The notes: generated from the letters alone by a model not told the origin. Positions 32,761 to 44,660 are shown, numbered from the stretch's first letter. The stretch: DNA of 64,000 nucleotides from Ursus arctos (GCF_023065955.2 NW_026622863.1:44002177-44066176); one strand, 5' to 3'. A program made the numbers and translations.

Positions 32761-32967
32761 CTATTTTATTATTTTTTAAAGATTTTATTTATTAACTTGA
32801 CAGAGAGAGAGAGAGGGAGAGAACATAAGCAGGGGGAGCAGCAGGCAGAGGGAGAATCAGGCACCCAGCTGAGCAGGGAGCCCAATGAGGGACTCAATCC
32901 CAGGACCCTGGAATCATGACCTGAGCCAAAGGTACACACCCAACCAAATGAACCCCCCAGGCACCCA
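32761..32967 (-). mobile_element. CAN-SINE, antisense
   Basis: TTTTTAAAGATTTTATTTAT start, AATGAACCCCCCAGGCACCC end. Confidence 0.92.
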
Positions 32968-32983
32968 AGATTTTATTTAAAAA

Positions 32984-33097
32984 AAAAATTAAGATTTTAT
33001 TTTTAAGTAATCTCTACACCCAATATGGGGCTCAAACTCACATCCCTGAGATCAAGAGTTGCATGCTCTCCTGACTCAGCCAGCCAGAGGCCCCACT
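32984..33097 (-). mobile_element. Short carnivore SINE, antisense
   Basis: AAGATTTTATTTTTAAGTAA start, CACCCAATATGGGGCTCAAA core, CAGCCAGCCAGAGGCCCC end. Confidence 0.88.
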
Positions 33098-33284
33098 TAC
33101 CACAGTCAAGTTTAAGTTAATACTGATTTAATTCAAGTAAAATGTAGCAGCTTTGCTCAATATATCTCTATTTCCCACTCCATGTGCTATTATTGTCAAA
33201 TATATCACATACAGATATGTTATATACTCTATAACATAGTGTTATAATCTTCTTTATACAATCATATTTTAAAAAATAAGAAGA

Positions 33285-33395
33285 GGGGCACTTGGCTGGC
33301 TCAGTCAGAAGACCACGTAACACTTGGCCTTGGGGTCGTGAGTTTGAGCCCCACGTTGGGTGTAGAGATTATTAAGAAAAACAAAATAAAAACTA
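33285..33395 (+). mobile_element. Short carnivore SINE
   Basis: GGGGCACTTGGCTGGCTCAG head, GTGAGTTTGAGCCCCACGTT core, GGGTGTAGAGATTATTAAGA end. Confidence 0.88.
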
Positions 33396-34000
33396 AAAAC
33401 TAAAAAAATGAAAGAAATCAAAAGAAGTAAACAGAAAAAAGTTATTTATACAATTAAAAAATATTTATCTATATACTTATAATTCCTGGGGCTCTTTTTT
33501 TCTTCCTGTAGATTTGAGTTTCTGCTTGATGTCAGTTTCTTTCATCGTGAAGGACTTCCTTTAGCATTCCCTAGAGGGCAGCTCTGCTAGCGATGAATTC
33601 TCAGCTTTTATTCATCTGGGAATGTCTTTCTTTTACTTTGGTTTTGAAATACAGTTTCGTTGAATATAGAATTATTTGTTGACAGTTTTATGTTTCTTTT
33701 AGCAGCACTTTGACTGAATCATTCAACTGCTTTCTGACCTTCACTGTTTCTATAAAAAGTTAGCTGTTAATTGTAGTGCTGTTCCCCTCTACATGATAAG
33801 CTGTTTTTCACTTCCTACTTTCAAAGTCTTCTCTGTCTTTTATTTTATTTCAGCAGTTTGTCTATGAAGGGTCTAGGTGTGGATCTCTTTGTATTTGTCC
33901 TACTTGCAGTTCATTGAGCTTCTTGGATCTATAAATTAATGCCTTTCATGAGCTGCCATTATTTCTTCAAACATGTTGCAGCAGCAATAGAAAACTAAAC

Positions 34001-34490
34001 ATGACCTCTCCAGCTCTTCCAGGAAGAGCTCAGCCTCTCTCCTTGAGCCTCTCCAGGCTCTGCTACTGATTGGTCTCTTCACCGCCATCCCTGGGACATG
34101 CCACCCTGGTCAGTGACTGCCCAGGGAGAGAGGGGAGCAAAAGGGAGAAGTAGCCTCTGCTCCCATGTGGCCGAGAAGGAGGAAAGGAACATCTCAGACT
34201 GGAGGCTGCCCAGGTCAGCCCTCTTCCATTCCCAACCTCCCCATCATCCACCCAGTTCTGAGGGCTCACAGAACATCCTTGACCAGTGTTTGCCAAAGTG
34301 GTAGAATCATCTGGAGCATTTAAGAAAAATATTGATGCCTAGGACCCACTATTGATTTACTGGGCTAGAACATATGAAATTATTGGCTTTTAGCCTATAG
34401 AAAATGGCATATTTATATGGCTTAACCTAATAATGGTCTGGGTTGGGGTCAGGTATCAATATTTTTTAAAAGCTCCCCAGATGATTGGAA
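34001..34490. other. Intergenic, no gene seen
   Basis: No SINE or recognised coding region. The right end (CCAAAGTGGTAGAATCATCT onward) resembles an old MER-type repeat, unnamed. Confidence 0.35.
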
Positions 34491-34499
34491 TGTACAGCC

Positions 34500-35390
34500 A
34501 AGTTTGAGAACTAGATTAGAAGAATTAATGAGACAATAAACAGAATGAATGAACGAACAAATGAATAGACACTGAGAAATGCCTGAATAATGGATATGTG
34601 AACGAGTAAGTGAGTGAGTGAGCCAATGAATAAAGTAATGAATGAATGGGTGAATGAAAGTGTAAATAAATGAACACATGATTAAATCAACCAAGAGTGA
34701 CTTGGTAAGAAGACAACTAGATGGATGGCAGATGGTTAGTAGACAGATGGAGAACTGAAATGATAAACGAATGAACAGTTGGAAATGGATGGAAGAAGAG
34801 AACCTAAAGAGATGAATAGATGACAGGATAGATAGAGAATGAAGAAATGGACGGCCCAACAGAGGGATGAATGGACTTATGGAGGATGGATGGATGGATG
34901 GATGGATGGTTGGTTGTGATGAAAGGCAGAGAATTGCATGGACAAATGGAGGGATGAAGAGGTGAATGCATGAATGAGAGTTGGATGTAAGGACGGCTGA
35001 ATGGATAGACAGATGGATGAGTAAAGAAATCAATGGTTAGATATTTGGATGGATGGTCAGATGGATGGTTGAAAGGTTGGATGGTGAAATAGCTGGATAG
35101 GTGGAGAACTAGATGGACAGGTGAGTGGATGAATGGTTGGATATTTTTTTTAATTTTATGTTTTAGATTAAAAAAATTTTTTTAAGTAATCTCTACCCCA
35201 AAGTGGGGCTCAAACTCACAACCCTGAGATCAAGGGTTGCACGCACCACCAACCAAGCCAGCCAAGTGCCCCGGTTGGATGTTTAGATGGATGGATGAAC
35301 ATATGCTTGGATGGGTGTTTGGAGAGACGGATGGATGTTGAAATGAATGAATGGAGAGGCAGATGCATGGATGGATAGAAAAACGGGCTG
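34500..35390. repeat. Diverged (GAAT)n/(GGAT)n tetranucleotide array
   Basis: Long array of GAATGAAT, GGATGGAT and GATAGAT words with substitutions, purest at 34888-34912. Its open frames, such as the antisense Ser/Ile/His-rich one, are products of the repeat. Interrupted by a short SINE. Confidence 0.9.
35145..35275 (-). mobile_element. Short carnivore SINE inside the tetranucleotide array
   Basis: TTTTTTTAAGTAATCTCTAC start, GTGGGGCTCAAACTCACAAC core, CCAGCCAAGTGCCCC end. Confidence 0.85.
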
Positions 35391-35392
35391 TA

Positions 35393-35600
35393 TAGCGATT
35401 AAATGTGTAGCCAGACCACCTTGATTTGAATCCTCATTCTGCCATTGATGAGCTGTGTTACCTTGGGCAATTTGCTTTATTTTAATTTACCTGTTTCCTC
35501 ATCTTTTCCAGAGGGACAATAATAATAGTTCCCACTTCCTGGTGTTTTTGTGAGGACTGAATGAGCAGATACACATAAATCCCAAGATCTGTGTCTGGGA
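35393..35600 (+). repeat. MIR element
   Basis: GATTTGAATCCTCATTCTGC, GCTGTGTTACCTTGGGCAA, TTTCCTCATCTTTTCCAGAG and GTGAGGACTGAATGAG in MIR order. Confidence 0.88.
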
Positions 35601-35735
35601 TATTCCTAGGTTTATTGTGTTGGGAGGATGGATGGACAGTTGACTGGATGGCTGAATGGACAGTGATTGAATCAAGGAAGGAACGGTGAGGGAGGTGAAT
35701 GGAGTCATGGACACTCAAAAGACACCCACAGGCAT

Positions 35736-35741
35736 TTTATC
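35736..35741 (-). terminator. Possible poly(A) signal of LGALS4 (GATAAA)
   Basis: GATAAA in CCTGATAAAATGCC on the minus strand, 71 bases past the stop codon. A canonical AATAAA also lies at 35611-35616, so the real site is uncertain. Confidence 0.45.
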
Positions 35742-35811
35742 AGGGGCTTAGAAGGGAGTCCTGTGGGATCTTTTCCTCTGTGTTCCCAAGGGTTATGGGC
35801 CCGGGAATAGA

Positions 35812-38800
35812 TCAGACTTGGACATAGGACAAGGTGATGTCACCATTAATCTCCAGCACGTCCACATTCTGGAAGGCTGAAAGGCGATGGGAAAAGTCGA
35901 AGAGGTGCTGGCCATTGGCGTAAACCTTGAAACGATCTATGCCACAGCGAATGGACAGCTGCAGGGAGAGGGCAGGCTTGAGGCCAGGGCCAGGACAGAG
36001 GCTTTGGAGGGAAGGGGAGTGGGAAGGAGACCCCAGACTCACATCAAAGAATTGCCCAGGACCAAATGGGTTGTAGGAGATCTTCCTGTCCTCGGATCCC
36101 CATGAACCATTCAGATAGCTGTTCCGAATCACGAGACCCTCGGTCAGACGAGGGTTAATGTGCAGAGCCAGGTCCCCCGAGGATCCCACCATGAAGTTGA
36201 TGACAAAGCTGAAGGCCAAGAGGAAGGAGGCGGGAGTCAGATGGGGGCCCGTGCCTGGTTCTCCAAGGGAGAAGGGGGCTGGGGCCCAGACTCCGGGGTC
36301 TGAGGGAGGAAGGGGGCTGAGGATTCCCACCTCAGTCTAGATTGTATACCTCTTGCCCATGGGTGGTATGGAGCCCTTGATTATGATGGTTCTTCGGGCC
36401 GTAAGCCCTCCTTGTAATCTCCTTCTAAATGGCACTGGCTGTGGGAAGAGAACGTGAGCTCCTATCATCTCTCAGGTCAGCAGAGGCCAGCAGGGACCAA
36501 TTTTCAGAGATGGGTGCCCACTCCTAGGAAATGTCCCAAATCCCCATCCCCTCTCCACTCTGGCCACCAGCTCCACCCTCTCCCTACCTCCCAACCCAAC
36601 ACCCTCTGCCCACTCTATTTCCCACCCTCCCGAGGGCCACCAGTGGTCAGGGCCCCCTCCCCACCATCGGTTCCTGCTTCCCCACGAACTGCCCACCACA
36701 GAGCTCTAAACTTCCACAGGACACTTTACCGGGTTGAAGACTGGGGGTCCCTCCATGGTCTGTGAAGTGAGGAAGGAGAGATATTATTCTATAACATTCC
36801 ATAAATATTTACGGCACACTGACTACATGCAGGCATATCTCTGGGTGCCGGAAGGGTACAATTGGGGGCCCAACCTTCTTGACCCCCCCAACTTCTCGAC
36901 ACCCCTCCCCCCCATCAAATGGCCCCACAACCTTCCCACTTACAGGCAGCTGACTTGGCTGTTGGTGGGTGTGTCCATGACCCTACACAGACGGATGGAA
37001 GGCAGGAATGGTGAGGGGGACTGGGGGTCCTTCGGCTGCCCCAAGACCTCCTCATACCCCCAAACCCCCACCACAGGGAGAAACCCACCGCCCATCAGCA
37101 GGTACATACTGGGTGTGCCGGAGTTCCCATGGGTGTCTGTAGACACAAAGGCAATGTGTGAAGGAAGGCAGGCAATGAGGGAGACCCCGAACTAGGGCCC
37201 TGGAGGGCAGCCCCACCACCCCATCCAAGGCAACTCTGGGGTCAAAGAGTGGCACCTGGTGGCTTAGGAACGGAGAGGAACTTGCCATGTGTAGGGACCT
37301 CCAGTGCTCAGTGACACGTACTCCAACCCTCTGGGGGCAAGCCTGGAAAATTCTCTGTACCTCCCTTATCCTTCTCCTGTCCGGGAGCCCTCATCCACCC
37401 CCTCCTCTCCCTCAACCTGGAAGCTTCCATAAAGCGTAGGCTCCTCAGAACATCTTCCCAGCCCACACCACAGATACCCCTGCTCACCTCACCCCCGGTC
37501 AGGATTTGCCCCTCACTCCTGGTGCCCACCGCTGGGGCAGCAAGGAGTCCTGTCTCCTCTCTCCCTGTCTGCCTCAGGCTCTCTGTTCCTGCTTCTCAGT
37601 CTCTGTCTCTCTCTGTCTCTCTCTGTGTGTCTCGTCTGCACCTCTCACAGGTACGAGCTGGAACCCCCCCATAACTTATATCCACTTGGTCTCTCTGTTC
37701 CCTTCTCTTTCCAGTGATCTTTCTGCCTTGACTTCCATTTTAAGCCAGCGATTCTGAAGGCCCTTCCCGAATAGCCTTATTGGCATTTTTCTTGTTCAAA
37801 CGTAGGGATGAAGTAAGATAGTAAAATGAACACCCGTAGGCCCTTGGCCACCTTGTGGATGAAGACATTCCTGTCATTCCCTCATGGGGGGGGGGGCAGA
37901 GGGACCCCCCCCCTCTGAGCACAGAACACCCCTCCCCCGCCGCCTGCATTTGATCCTCTGTGACCTCAGGCAAGTTATTTAAGCTCTCTGTGCCTCAGTT
38001 CCCACATCTGTCCAATGGGCCCGAGATCAACAGAGCGTGGAGGTGGGGGGCCTCTCGGGTTGGGGGAGTGTAGTGCCCTCCACTGAAGCACACGGCGGGA
38101 GTCTGGGGTTTGGGCTTCTCCAAGTGCTGCTGTGGCTGTTCGGTGGCTGTCCACCGTGGCCCTGGGAGTGGGGTTTCCAGGTGGCCGGGTGCGGGTCTGC
38201 TCCCCAGTCATTTCCTGGGGAGTGTGGGCCGGTCCCCAGCCTCGCCAACCATGGGTATTGTGTGCCTCTCTCTGCACAGCTCTTCCCGTGGGTGTGGAGC
38301 GGCCGCTCACGATTCCAAGTGAGTTTCTGGGTGACTAGCCTGCTGTTCCTGTGGCTTTTGTCCCTTCTTATCTTCGCTTCCTGACTCAGCTCATGCACTT
38401 CCTCCTCCTCCGGGAAGCCCTTCCCCTGGACTCCCCAGACCTCCGGCCTGTCTCCCATCCCTGCCCTGACTGAGTGCAGCCCACGCCACCTGCTGAAATG
38501 TCTGTCTTCCCTCCCAGGGGAGGGTGTTGGTGGCCTCTGGGTCTGCGGCCCAGCCAGCGAAGGGGCCGGCACAGAGCAGGTGCTCGGACACAGACGAATG
38601 TGGGACTGGATGAGGGAGGCGGGCGCCTAAGAGAGGGAGACTCCACACACCTGGCCTGGGGGCGGGTTGCCGCCAATGAAGTTGATTGATTGAAGCTCCA
38701 CGTCCCCGTCCACTTGCAGGTGAGTAACCATCTGTAGGGGCAGCCGGTGCCCAAACTCATAGAAGGGATTTCCATTTACCACCACCTGGGGGGCGGGGGT

Positions 38801-41800
38801 AAGGTCAGAGTCAGCGCCCTTGACCTTGGGAAGGCAGACACAGGAAGCAGGGAGCAGCAATCATTTTAACTTGGACGCCAGCCTTGGAGGGGAGCTGGAG
38901 AGCCACAGAGTCAGGAACCTTGGAGTCCAAAGGTCAGAGGCCAAGCCAGGGTCAAAAGTCAGCTCACAGGGGCGCCTGGGTAGCGCCGTCGTTAAGCAGT
39001 CGTTAAGCATCTGCCTTCGGCTCAGGGCGTGATCCCGGCGTTCCAGGATCGAGTCCCACATCGGGCTCCTCGGCTGGGAGCCTGCTTCTTCCTCTCCCAC
39101 TCCCCCTGCTTGTGTTCCCTCTCTCGCTGGCTGTCTCTCTGTCACATAAATAAATAAAATCTTAAAAAAAAAAAAAGTCAGCTCACAGATTGGCAGATGG
39201 AAGAGAACAGAGAATTTCGTCAGGATAGCCATCAGGACAGGATCCAGCCTGAGTCCTGGTTTTGGCACCAAATGAGTTGGGCCGAGTCTAGCCTGACATG
39301 TGGGCTGTCTGACCTCAGGGAAGTCACTTCACCTCCCTGAGCCTCTGTTTCCCCATCTGTAAAATGGAGGCTGGCTCTGGGATGGTTGGGAACATTAAAC
39401 CCCAGCCAGGCATGTCAGAGGCGTTCTGGAAATCCTCTCTAGAGCCTTGCCTTGTTATCACATCTTTTTTTTTTTAAGATTTTATTTATTCATTTGAGAG
39501 AAAGAGAGAGTGTGCACAGACGGGGGGAGGGGCAGAGGGAGAGGGAGAAGCAGACTCCCCACTGAGCAGGGAGCCCGATGACAAGATGACGGGGCTCAGT
39601 CCCAGGACCCTGAGATCATGACCTGAGCCAAAGGCAGACGCTTAACCGATTGAGCCACCCAGGCGCCCCTCATTATCTAAGTGTCCTTAATGTCGTTGCA
39701 GTTCTATTTATAGTGCAAAGCAGTGGGCGTGGGGCTGACCGCCAGCTCTGAAGGACTGGACGCTTCCCACACGCTAAGCACTGCACGGTGATAGCCACAT
39801 GGGGATTCTCTGGTCTGCTTTGTGAGGCGGGACCGGACACTGTCCCCGTTGTTTCAGAAAGCAGAGTCTCCGGGCAGTACAGTGACCAGCCCAAGGCCAC
39901 ACACCCGGGAGTGCCAAAGCCCAGACCCAAATCCTTGTCTGTCCAACCTCAAATAAGGATGCTCGCCTCCCCCGCTGAGGTTAGGAATCTGGTAGGTTCT
40001 CCGTGACTCCTCTCCAGGAGACTCCCTGCATGGGTCCCACGGAAGGGGATGTGCACAGGATGTCGCTGCAGTGTCACTGACGGGCAACCAGAGGCAGGGA
40101 TGCAGTGAGCCCAAAGCGGGGACGCAAGGAGACACAGAGGCGCCTGGGTGGCTCATTCAGTTAAGCGTCTGACTCTTGATCTCAGCTCAGGTCTTTTTTT
40201 TTTTTTAAGATTTTATTTATTTATTTGAGAGAGAGAGAGCGTGAGAGAGAGCATGGGCAGGGGCAGGGGTAGAGGGAGAAGCAGGCTCCCCACTGAGCAG
40301 GGAGCCCGACGTGGGACTCGATCCCAGGACCTTGAGATCATGACCTGAGCCGAAGGCAGATGCTTAACCGACTCTTAACACAATCTCAGGGTTGTGAGTT
40401 CAAGCCCCGCTCTGGGCTCCACCCTGGGTGTGGAGCCTACTTAAAAAAGCAAAATAAAAGAAATAATAATAATAAAAATAATAAAATAAAGACACAGAAA
40501 TAGACCCAAGCTGAGAGAAGTCAGGAAAAAGGCCACCCCTGGGGACAAGGGGACTGGAAGGGACAGGAGGGGGCTTCTGGGGCTGGAGAGCTTTTGTTTC
40601 TGGACCTAGGTGCCGGTTCCACGGGAGTGTCCTCCCTGAGCAGAACCAGTGAGCTGGGTACACGTGGCCTGCACTCTTCTGTACCCCGCTCACACTTCTG
40701 TAACACATTTAAAAAATGCTTGCGTAACAGTATCAATCACAACGTGTGGGCTTTATCCGCAGCCCGATCCCAAGTGTAGAAAACAACACACAGGAAGGTG
40801 TTCAGGACGTGACCCCCCCGCTGACTGCATGTGGGGCGCTGAGGAGGAAGGCCAGTGTTTTCCGTGTGGTAACGGCATCATGACTGTGCTCCTGAAAATC
40901 GAGATATTGATGAATAACGTGATACGATATCTGGGATTGGCTCTTAAATCCTACGAGAGGGGAAGTGTGAGGGGAGGGTGACCGCAGAGGGACCCCGAGC
41001 TCACGACCCCTGGAGCTGGCCAAGGAGACCAGGGGGTGGCTGTACCCTTGCTTCCTTCTGTGTGTGTTCAGAGTTGGCCAGAAGAAATAGCAAAAATAGG
41101 GGCGCCGGGGTGGCTCAGGTCATGATCCCAGGGTCCTGGGATCGAGCCCTGCGCTGGGCTCCTTGCTTAGCGTGGAGCCTCGCTCTGCCCCCCTGCTCGG
41201 AAGTGCGTCTCTCTCTCTCAAATAAAATCTTTATTAAAAAAATAGCAAAAATACGCATTTTGCAAGAACACAGAGGAACAAGGTGAGACACAGGAAACGC
41301 GAGAAGGCTGTCCGTGGTGGAGGAGTGGGAATGAGAAACAAGAGGAAAAAGAATTTTTTTTAGGAGAAAAATGTTTTACTAGGCAGGAAAGAAGGAAAGG
41401 AAAAAAGTGAGGTAGGATGGGGGTTGGGAAAGGGAAGGAGGAGGGGAGAGGGAGAAGGGAAGGGGTGGCAGGAGGAGGGGGAGGGACAGATGGAAGAAAG
41501 GAAGGGGGGCGCCCCCCCCCCAGCTCCGACCTTGTAGTGCTCCGCCAGGACCATGAACACCAGCTCGAAGGCCTTGCCCTTGTGGAAGGGCATGCTCCTT
41601 TTCCTCTCCTCGCTGCCCCACTTGCCGCCCTGCATCGAGTTGAAGACCACCTTGTCCCAGCCATCAAAGCGCGGATTGAAGTGCAAGGCAATGTCTGCTC
41701 CCGAGTGCTGCCCGGCCACGAAGTTCACGGAAAACCTGGCAGGACAGAAAGGGCTGTTCCCCTGGCCCCACCTGCCCGCACCTGGCGCCCTCCTCCGGGA

Positions 41801-43781
41801 AGCGCTCTCTGACCTACCCTGTTCCAAGGTCCCCGCACAGGTCCCTGAACTGGGCGGGAGGGGGTTGGGGGATGAGGACAAAAGGAGACGACACACTTAG
41901 GCACTGTTGACACAAGAGAGGAGGGGGTGGGCAGTGCCCCTGAAGTCCAGGAGGCAGATTCCCACTGCAACGCAGTCCTTCCCTCCCTCTCCTTATCAGG
42001 CCCCTGCCCTCCAGCCTCTCCCAACTCAGCAGCTGGGACTCCTGCATTTCCGCATTCACCACGGGCCAGACCCTGATTTAGGAACCTACACATATCAGGT
42101 CTCTCTGCCGCCACCCTGTCCCACAGGCCAGTCCCCACCTGCAGCCAGGGGGTCCCAATGAACAGCCAAGTCAGAGCACTACCCATGCCTTCCCTCATGC
42201 TGGCATCTTTGACAGTATTCTAACTGGGCAAGCACACACCCGCCTCAGGGCCTTTGCACTGGCTGTTCTTTCAACTGGCCTCTACTCCCAGGCTCCCTCC
42301 AGGCCTACCTTTGGGTCTTTGCTGAAGTGTTTGCTTCCTGGTCTATCCTATTTAAAGGGACAATGCTATGCCCCTCTCTCCCCCACATCCATTTCCCATC
42401 TCCTTTCCCTATTTATTTGTCTCCATAGCACTTAGCACCGCTGGACCCTGCATATTTGATTTTTATCTTTCATCTCTCCTCTCTACTAGGATGTCAGCTC
42501 CAGGTGGGCAGAGATCTTTGTCCTGGTGACTGCTCTGTCCCTAGTGACTAGGCACATGGTGAGCAAAAAAACAATGAATAAAGAAACAGTTGTGCCAGGG
42601 GCACCTGGGTGGCTCAGTCGGTTAAGCATCTGCCTTCAGCTTAGGTCATGATCCTGGGGTCCTGGGATCAAGCCCCACATCGGGCTCCCTGTTCAGTGGG
42701 AAATCTGCTTCTCCCTCTCCCACTGCCCCTCCCTGCTGCTTGTGCTCCCTCGCACTCTTTCTCTCTCTTTCTCTCTCTCTCTCTCAAATAAATAAAAAAA
42801 ATCTTTAAAAAAAGAAACAAAACAAAACCAAACCAACAGTGCATTGAGGTCAGTTCAACTGTCACCACTTTAAGGCCATAAAAAAATGCTAAGACTTATT
42901 TTAATGCTTACTTTCCAGTTCTGCGTGTTTTACACATAGAATCCTCAAAACAATCCCATCTTGCAGATGGGAAATGAAAGCACAGGGAGGCACAATGGCT
43001 TTCCCAGTCACACAGCTGGCAGTCACTGAGCTGGCCAGCTCTGAGCCTGTGATCTGAGTTCCTGCTCCCACACGCATCAGTTCCAATCCAACAAGCCAAC
43101 TCATGGGCTGTGTCTAGCGGTGGGCCTCCCTGACCGCCCCGCCCCCCCACCAGCCCCCAGGCTCCCCACTCCTGGTCACCAAGCCTTGGATGTCCCAGGC
43201 TAGGGCTGGTCTTTGGCCATAGGGTACAGTGGCCCAGAGCCGCCCTCCCAAGCAGGGTGGAGGAAGGGAAGGCTTCCTGCATTAGGGATGGAAGCCCCTC
43301 TTTGTGCCCCCCCAGCCTCGCCTGGCGTGGGAAGAGTGCCTTACCTCTTCATGTGCTCACTGGCCACTCCTTGGATGTACACAGACATTCCCACGCTGAG
43401 ACCGCCCGGGATGGGCTTGTTGTAGGGCAGAGTCTGTGGAAGGGGACTGGTGAGCCTTTACCCCTCATCGAGAAGCCCCCCACTCTCATTAGCGAGGGAG
43501 AGGACACCAGGGGTGAGGGGTCAGCGTGAGGGTGAAGAGAGCCAAGAGTCAGGGATGGCCATAAACAGCTTGAGTGTCAGGGCGGGAGTAAATCAAGCTT
43601 CAGGGTGAGTATCGGCTGTATCAGACTCCAGGGTCGGGCGGGCGCCTCCAAGGATCAGGGCGAGAATAAATTGGTGTGTGCGGGTCAGGGTGGAGCTAAG
43701 CCAGGGCCCGCGTTAGGTCCTGGGTCACTGTCTCACCGGATTGTAGGTGGGCTGGTAGCCAGGTGCAGGGATGAAGGCCAT
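35812..43781 (-). CDS. LGALS4: Galectin-4
   Basis: A tandem-repeat galectin of gut epithelium that binds sulfated and other galactose-bearing glycans and stabilises apical membrane rafts (family knowledge). Ten coding exons: 43737-43781, 43345-43433, 41531-41735, 38651-38785, 37110-37136, 36944-36958, 36730-36759, 36350-36438, 36043-36208, 35812-35958; 948 nt, 315 aa against 323 in human. The first carbohydrate-recognition domain has HFNPRFD and WGSEERK (exons 2-4); the second has HINPRL, VIRNS and WGSEDRK (exons 8-10). Exons 2 and 8 are both 89 nt, reflecting domain duplication. The proline-rich linker is encoded by three very small exons (27, 15 and 30 nt). C-terminus is LSYVQV. Confidence 0.96.
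37945..38035 (+). repeat. MIR fragment, LGALS4 intron 4
   Basis: TGACCTCAGGCAAGTTATTT and TGCCTCAGTTCCCACATCTG match the MIR core. Confidence 0.75.
38970..39178 (+). mobile_element. CAN-SINE, young subfamily
   Basis: GGGGCGCCTGGGTAGCGCCG head with a duplicated GTCGTTAAGC, GGGCGTGATCCCGGCGTTCC body. Flanked by AAAGTCAGCTCACAG on both sides. Confidence 0.96.
39240..39445 (+). repeat. MIR element, LGALS4 intron 3
   Basis: CTCAGGGAAGTCACTTCACC, GTTTCCCCATCTGTAAAATG in order. Confidence 0.85.
39462..39668 (-). mobile_element. CAN-SINE, antisense
   Basis: TTTTTTAAGATTTTATTTAT start, TTGAGCCACCCAGGCGCCCC end. Confidence 0.94.
39770..39965 (-). repeat. MIR, antisense
   Basis: GTGACCAGCCCAAGGCCACA and CCCAGACCCAAATCC match the MIR core in reverse. 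Confidence 0.65.
40138..40460 (+). mobile_element. Short carnivore SINE, split by an antisense CAN-SINE
   Basis: Parts at 40138-40193 (GGCGCCTGGGTGGCTCATTC head) and 40376-40460 (GTTGTGAGTTCAAGCCCCGC, GGGTGTGGAGCCTACTTAAA). Confidence 0.88.
40194..40375 (-). mobile_element. CAN-SINE nested in a short SINE
   Basis: Poly-T then AAGATTTTATTTATTTATTT, ending GGCAGATGCTTAACCGACTC; the usual GGCGCCCC head is missing. Confidence 0.9.
40461..41098. other. LGALS4 intron 3 interior, no exon seen
   Basis: Starts with an AATAAT-rich tail (40466-40490). The stretch 40650-40980 looks like an old decayed element I cannot name. Confidence 0.35.
41099..41240 (+). mobile_element. CAN-SINE, internally deleted
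   Basis: GGGGCGCCGGGGTGGCTCAG head joined directly to GTCATGATCCCAGGGTCCTG; tail AAATAAAATCTTTATTAAAA. Confidence 0.93.
41390..41515. repeat. Polypurine/polypyrimidine tract next to LGALS4 exon 3
   Basis: Over 120 bases of almost only purines on the plus strand, thus CT-rich in the LGALS4 transcript, starting about 15 bases past the exon 3 splice donor. Confidence 0.9.
42240..42570 (+). repeat. L2 3' end, LGALS4 intron 2
   Basis: CTCAGGGCCTTTGCACTGGC, GTCTTTGCTGAAGTGTTTGC, TAGGATGTCAGCTCCAGGTG and AGTGACTAGGCACATGGTGA occur in L2 order. Confidence 0.9.
42599..42815 (+). mobile_element. CAN-SINE
   Basis: GGGGCACCTGGGTGGCTCAG head, CAGTGGGAAATCTGCTTCTC body, AAATAAATAAAAAAAATCTT tail. Confidence 0.95.
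42900..43085 (-). repeat. MIR, antisense
   Basis: CCTCAAAACAATCCCATCTT, CCCAGTCACACAGCTGGCAG; reverse MIR core. Confidence 0.8.
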
Positions 43782-43865
43782 CTTGAGAGGCTGGGCTGGG
43801 GACTCGTCCCGAGAGGAGAGATGCAGGCGCTGGCAATGGTGGCAGGTGGCAGGTGGCTGGTGGCT

Positions 43866-43871
43866 CTTATA
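43866..43871 (-). promoter_or_regulatory. TATA box of LGALS4
   Basis: AGTATAAGAGCC on the minus strand, 85-90 bases upstream of the start codon, which would put the transcription start near 43840. Confidence 0.7.
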
Positions 43872-44329
43872 CTTGAGGAAAAGGGAGTGGCTGGCAGGGC
43901 AGGGTCCATGGGGTCCCTCCCCTCGGTATCCCAGGCTCACATCTTTTTCTAGGGCACCCTCTTGTGTCCTTTCTTTTGCTAGCGTCACTGGTAACCAGCC
44001 AGAGCCAGGGCTGGGGGGATGGGGGTTTCAGATCAGGCTGGAGTGGGGGGCACTTTAGGCCCTTCTGCAAAGAGGAAGTGATGGTGAACTCTGGACCTGC
44101 CAGGATCTTATCAGAGCCCATAAAAACCTGCCTAGACCTTTGTTAGCAGAGGGAGGGTAAGACCAAGAGGGTTGGGCAGGGCAATGCCGCAGGAGTGGCC
44201 CGAGACAGATGGGCAACGGAAGGAAGTGAAAGCAGGGAGGAACTGGGTGCTCTGGACACCCCTATGAACTGGGAAAGGGCCCACATTTATTGTATGCCCC
44301 CTACATGCCTGACCCATGTACACTAGACT

Positions 44330-44580
44330 GTAGCTATGGTGGCTTAGATCATGATTTCTAGAACCAGAGTTTGGGGGTTCAAATCTTGCCTCAGCTACTT
44401 CCTGGCTGTTTTGTCTTGGCTCACTGCCTTAACCTCAATTTCCCTATTTGCCCATCTGTAAAATGGGGATTTTAATAGTATCAACCTCATATAACCCTGG
44501 AAAGGGATCACTAAGATAATAAATGCTCAGAACAGGACTTGGCATAGAGAAGGCACTAAATTAATCATTGGCCTCTTGCA
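44330..44580 (+). repeat. MIR element, LGALS4-ECH1 interval
   Basis: GGGGGTTCAAATCTTGCCTC, TTTCCCTATTTGCCCATCTG and AAATGGGGATTTTAATAGTA in MIR order. Confidence 0.9.
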
Positions 44581-44660
44581 CTCATTCCAAACACAAACCC
44601 AGGAGGCTGGGATTATATGCGGACATGAAAACCTGAAGTTTAAAGAAATGAGGCAGGGAG

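Larger units (their letters stand above)
29910..34000 (-). mobile_element. Old L1 (L1M-type), antisense, fragmented
   Basis: Antisense ORF2 endonuclease-region words: TCTGGTTGTTCTATCAATTA (the VGDF-TPLS..DRSTRQ region), then TCTAAAGTGTCTTTTATAGA, TGCCTTTTGATTGGAATG and GAATGTCTTTCTTTTACTTT further right. Interrupted by many SINEs and by an unrelated stretch at about 31080-32130. Many stops; long dead. Confidence 0.75.

Noticed and set aside
34449..35033. 194-codon antisense open frame rich in Ser, Ile and His
   Set aside because: It is the translation of the GAAT/GGAT tetranucleotide array.
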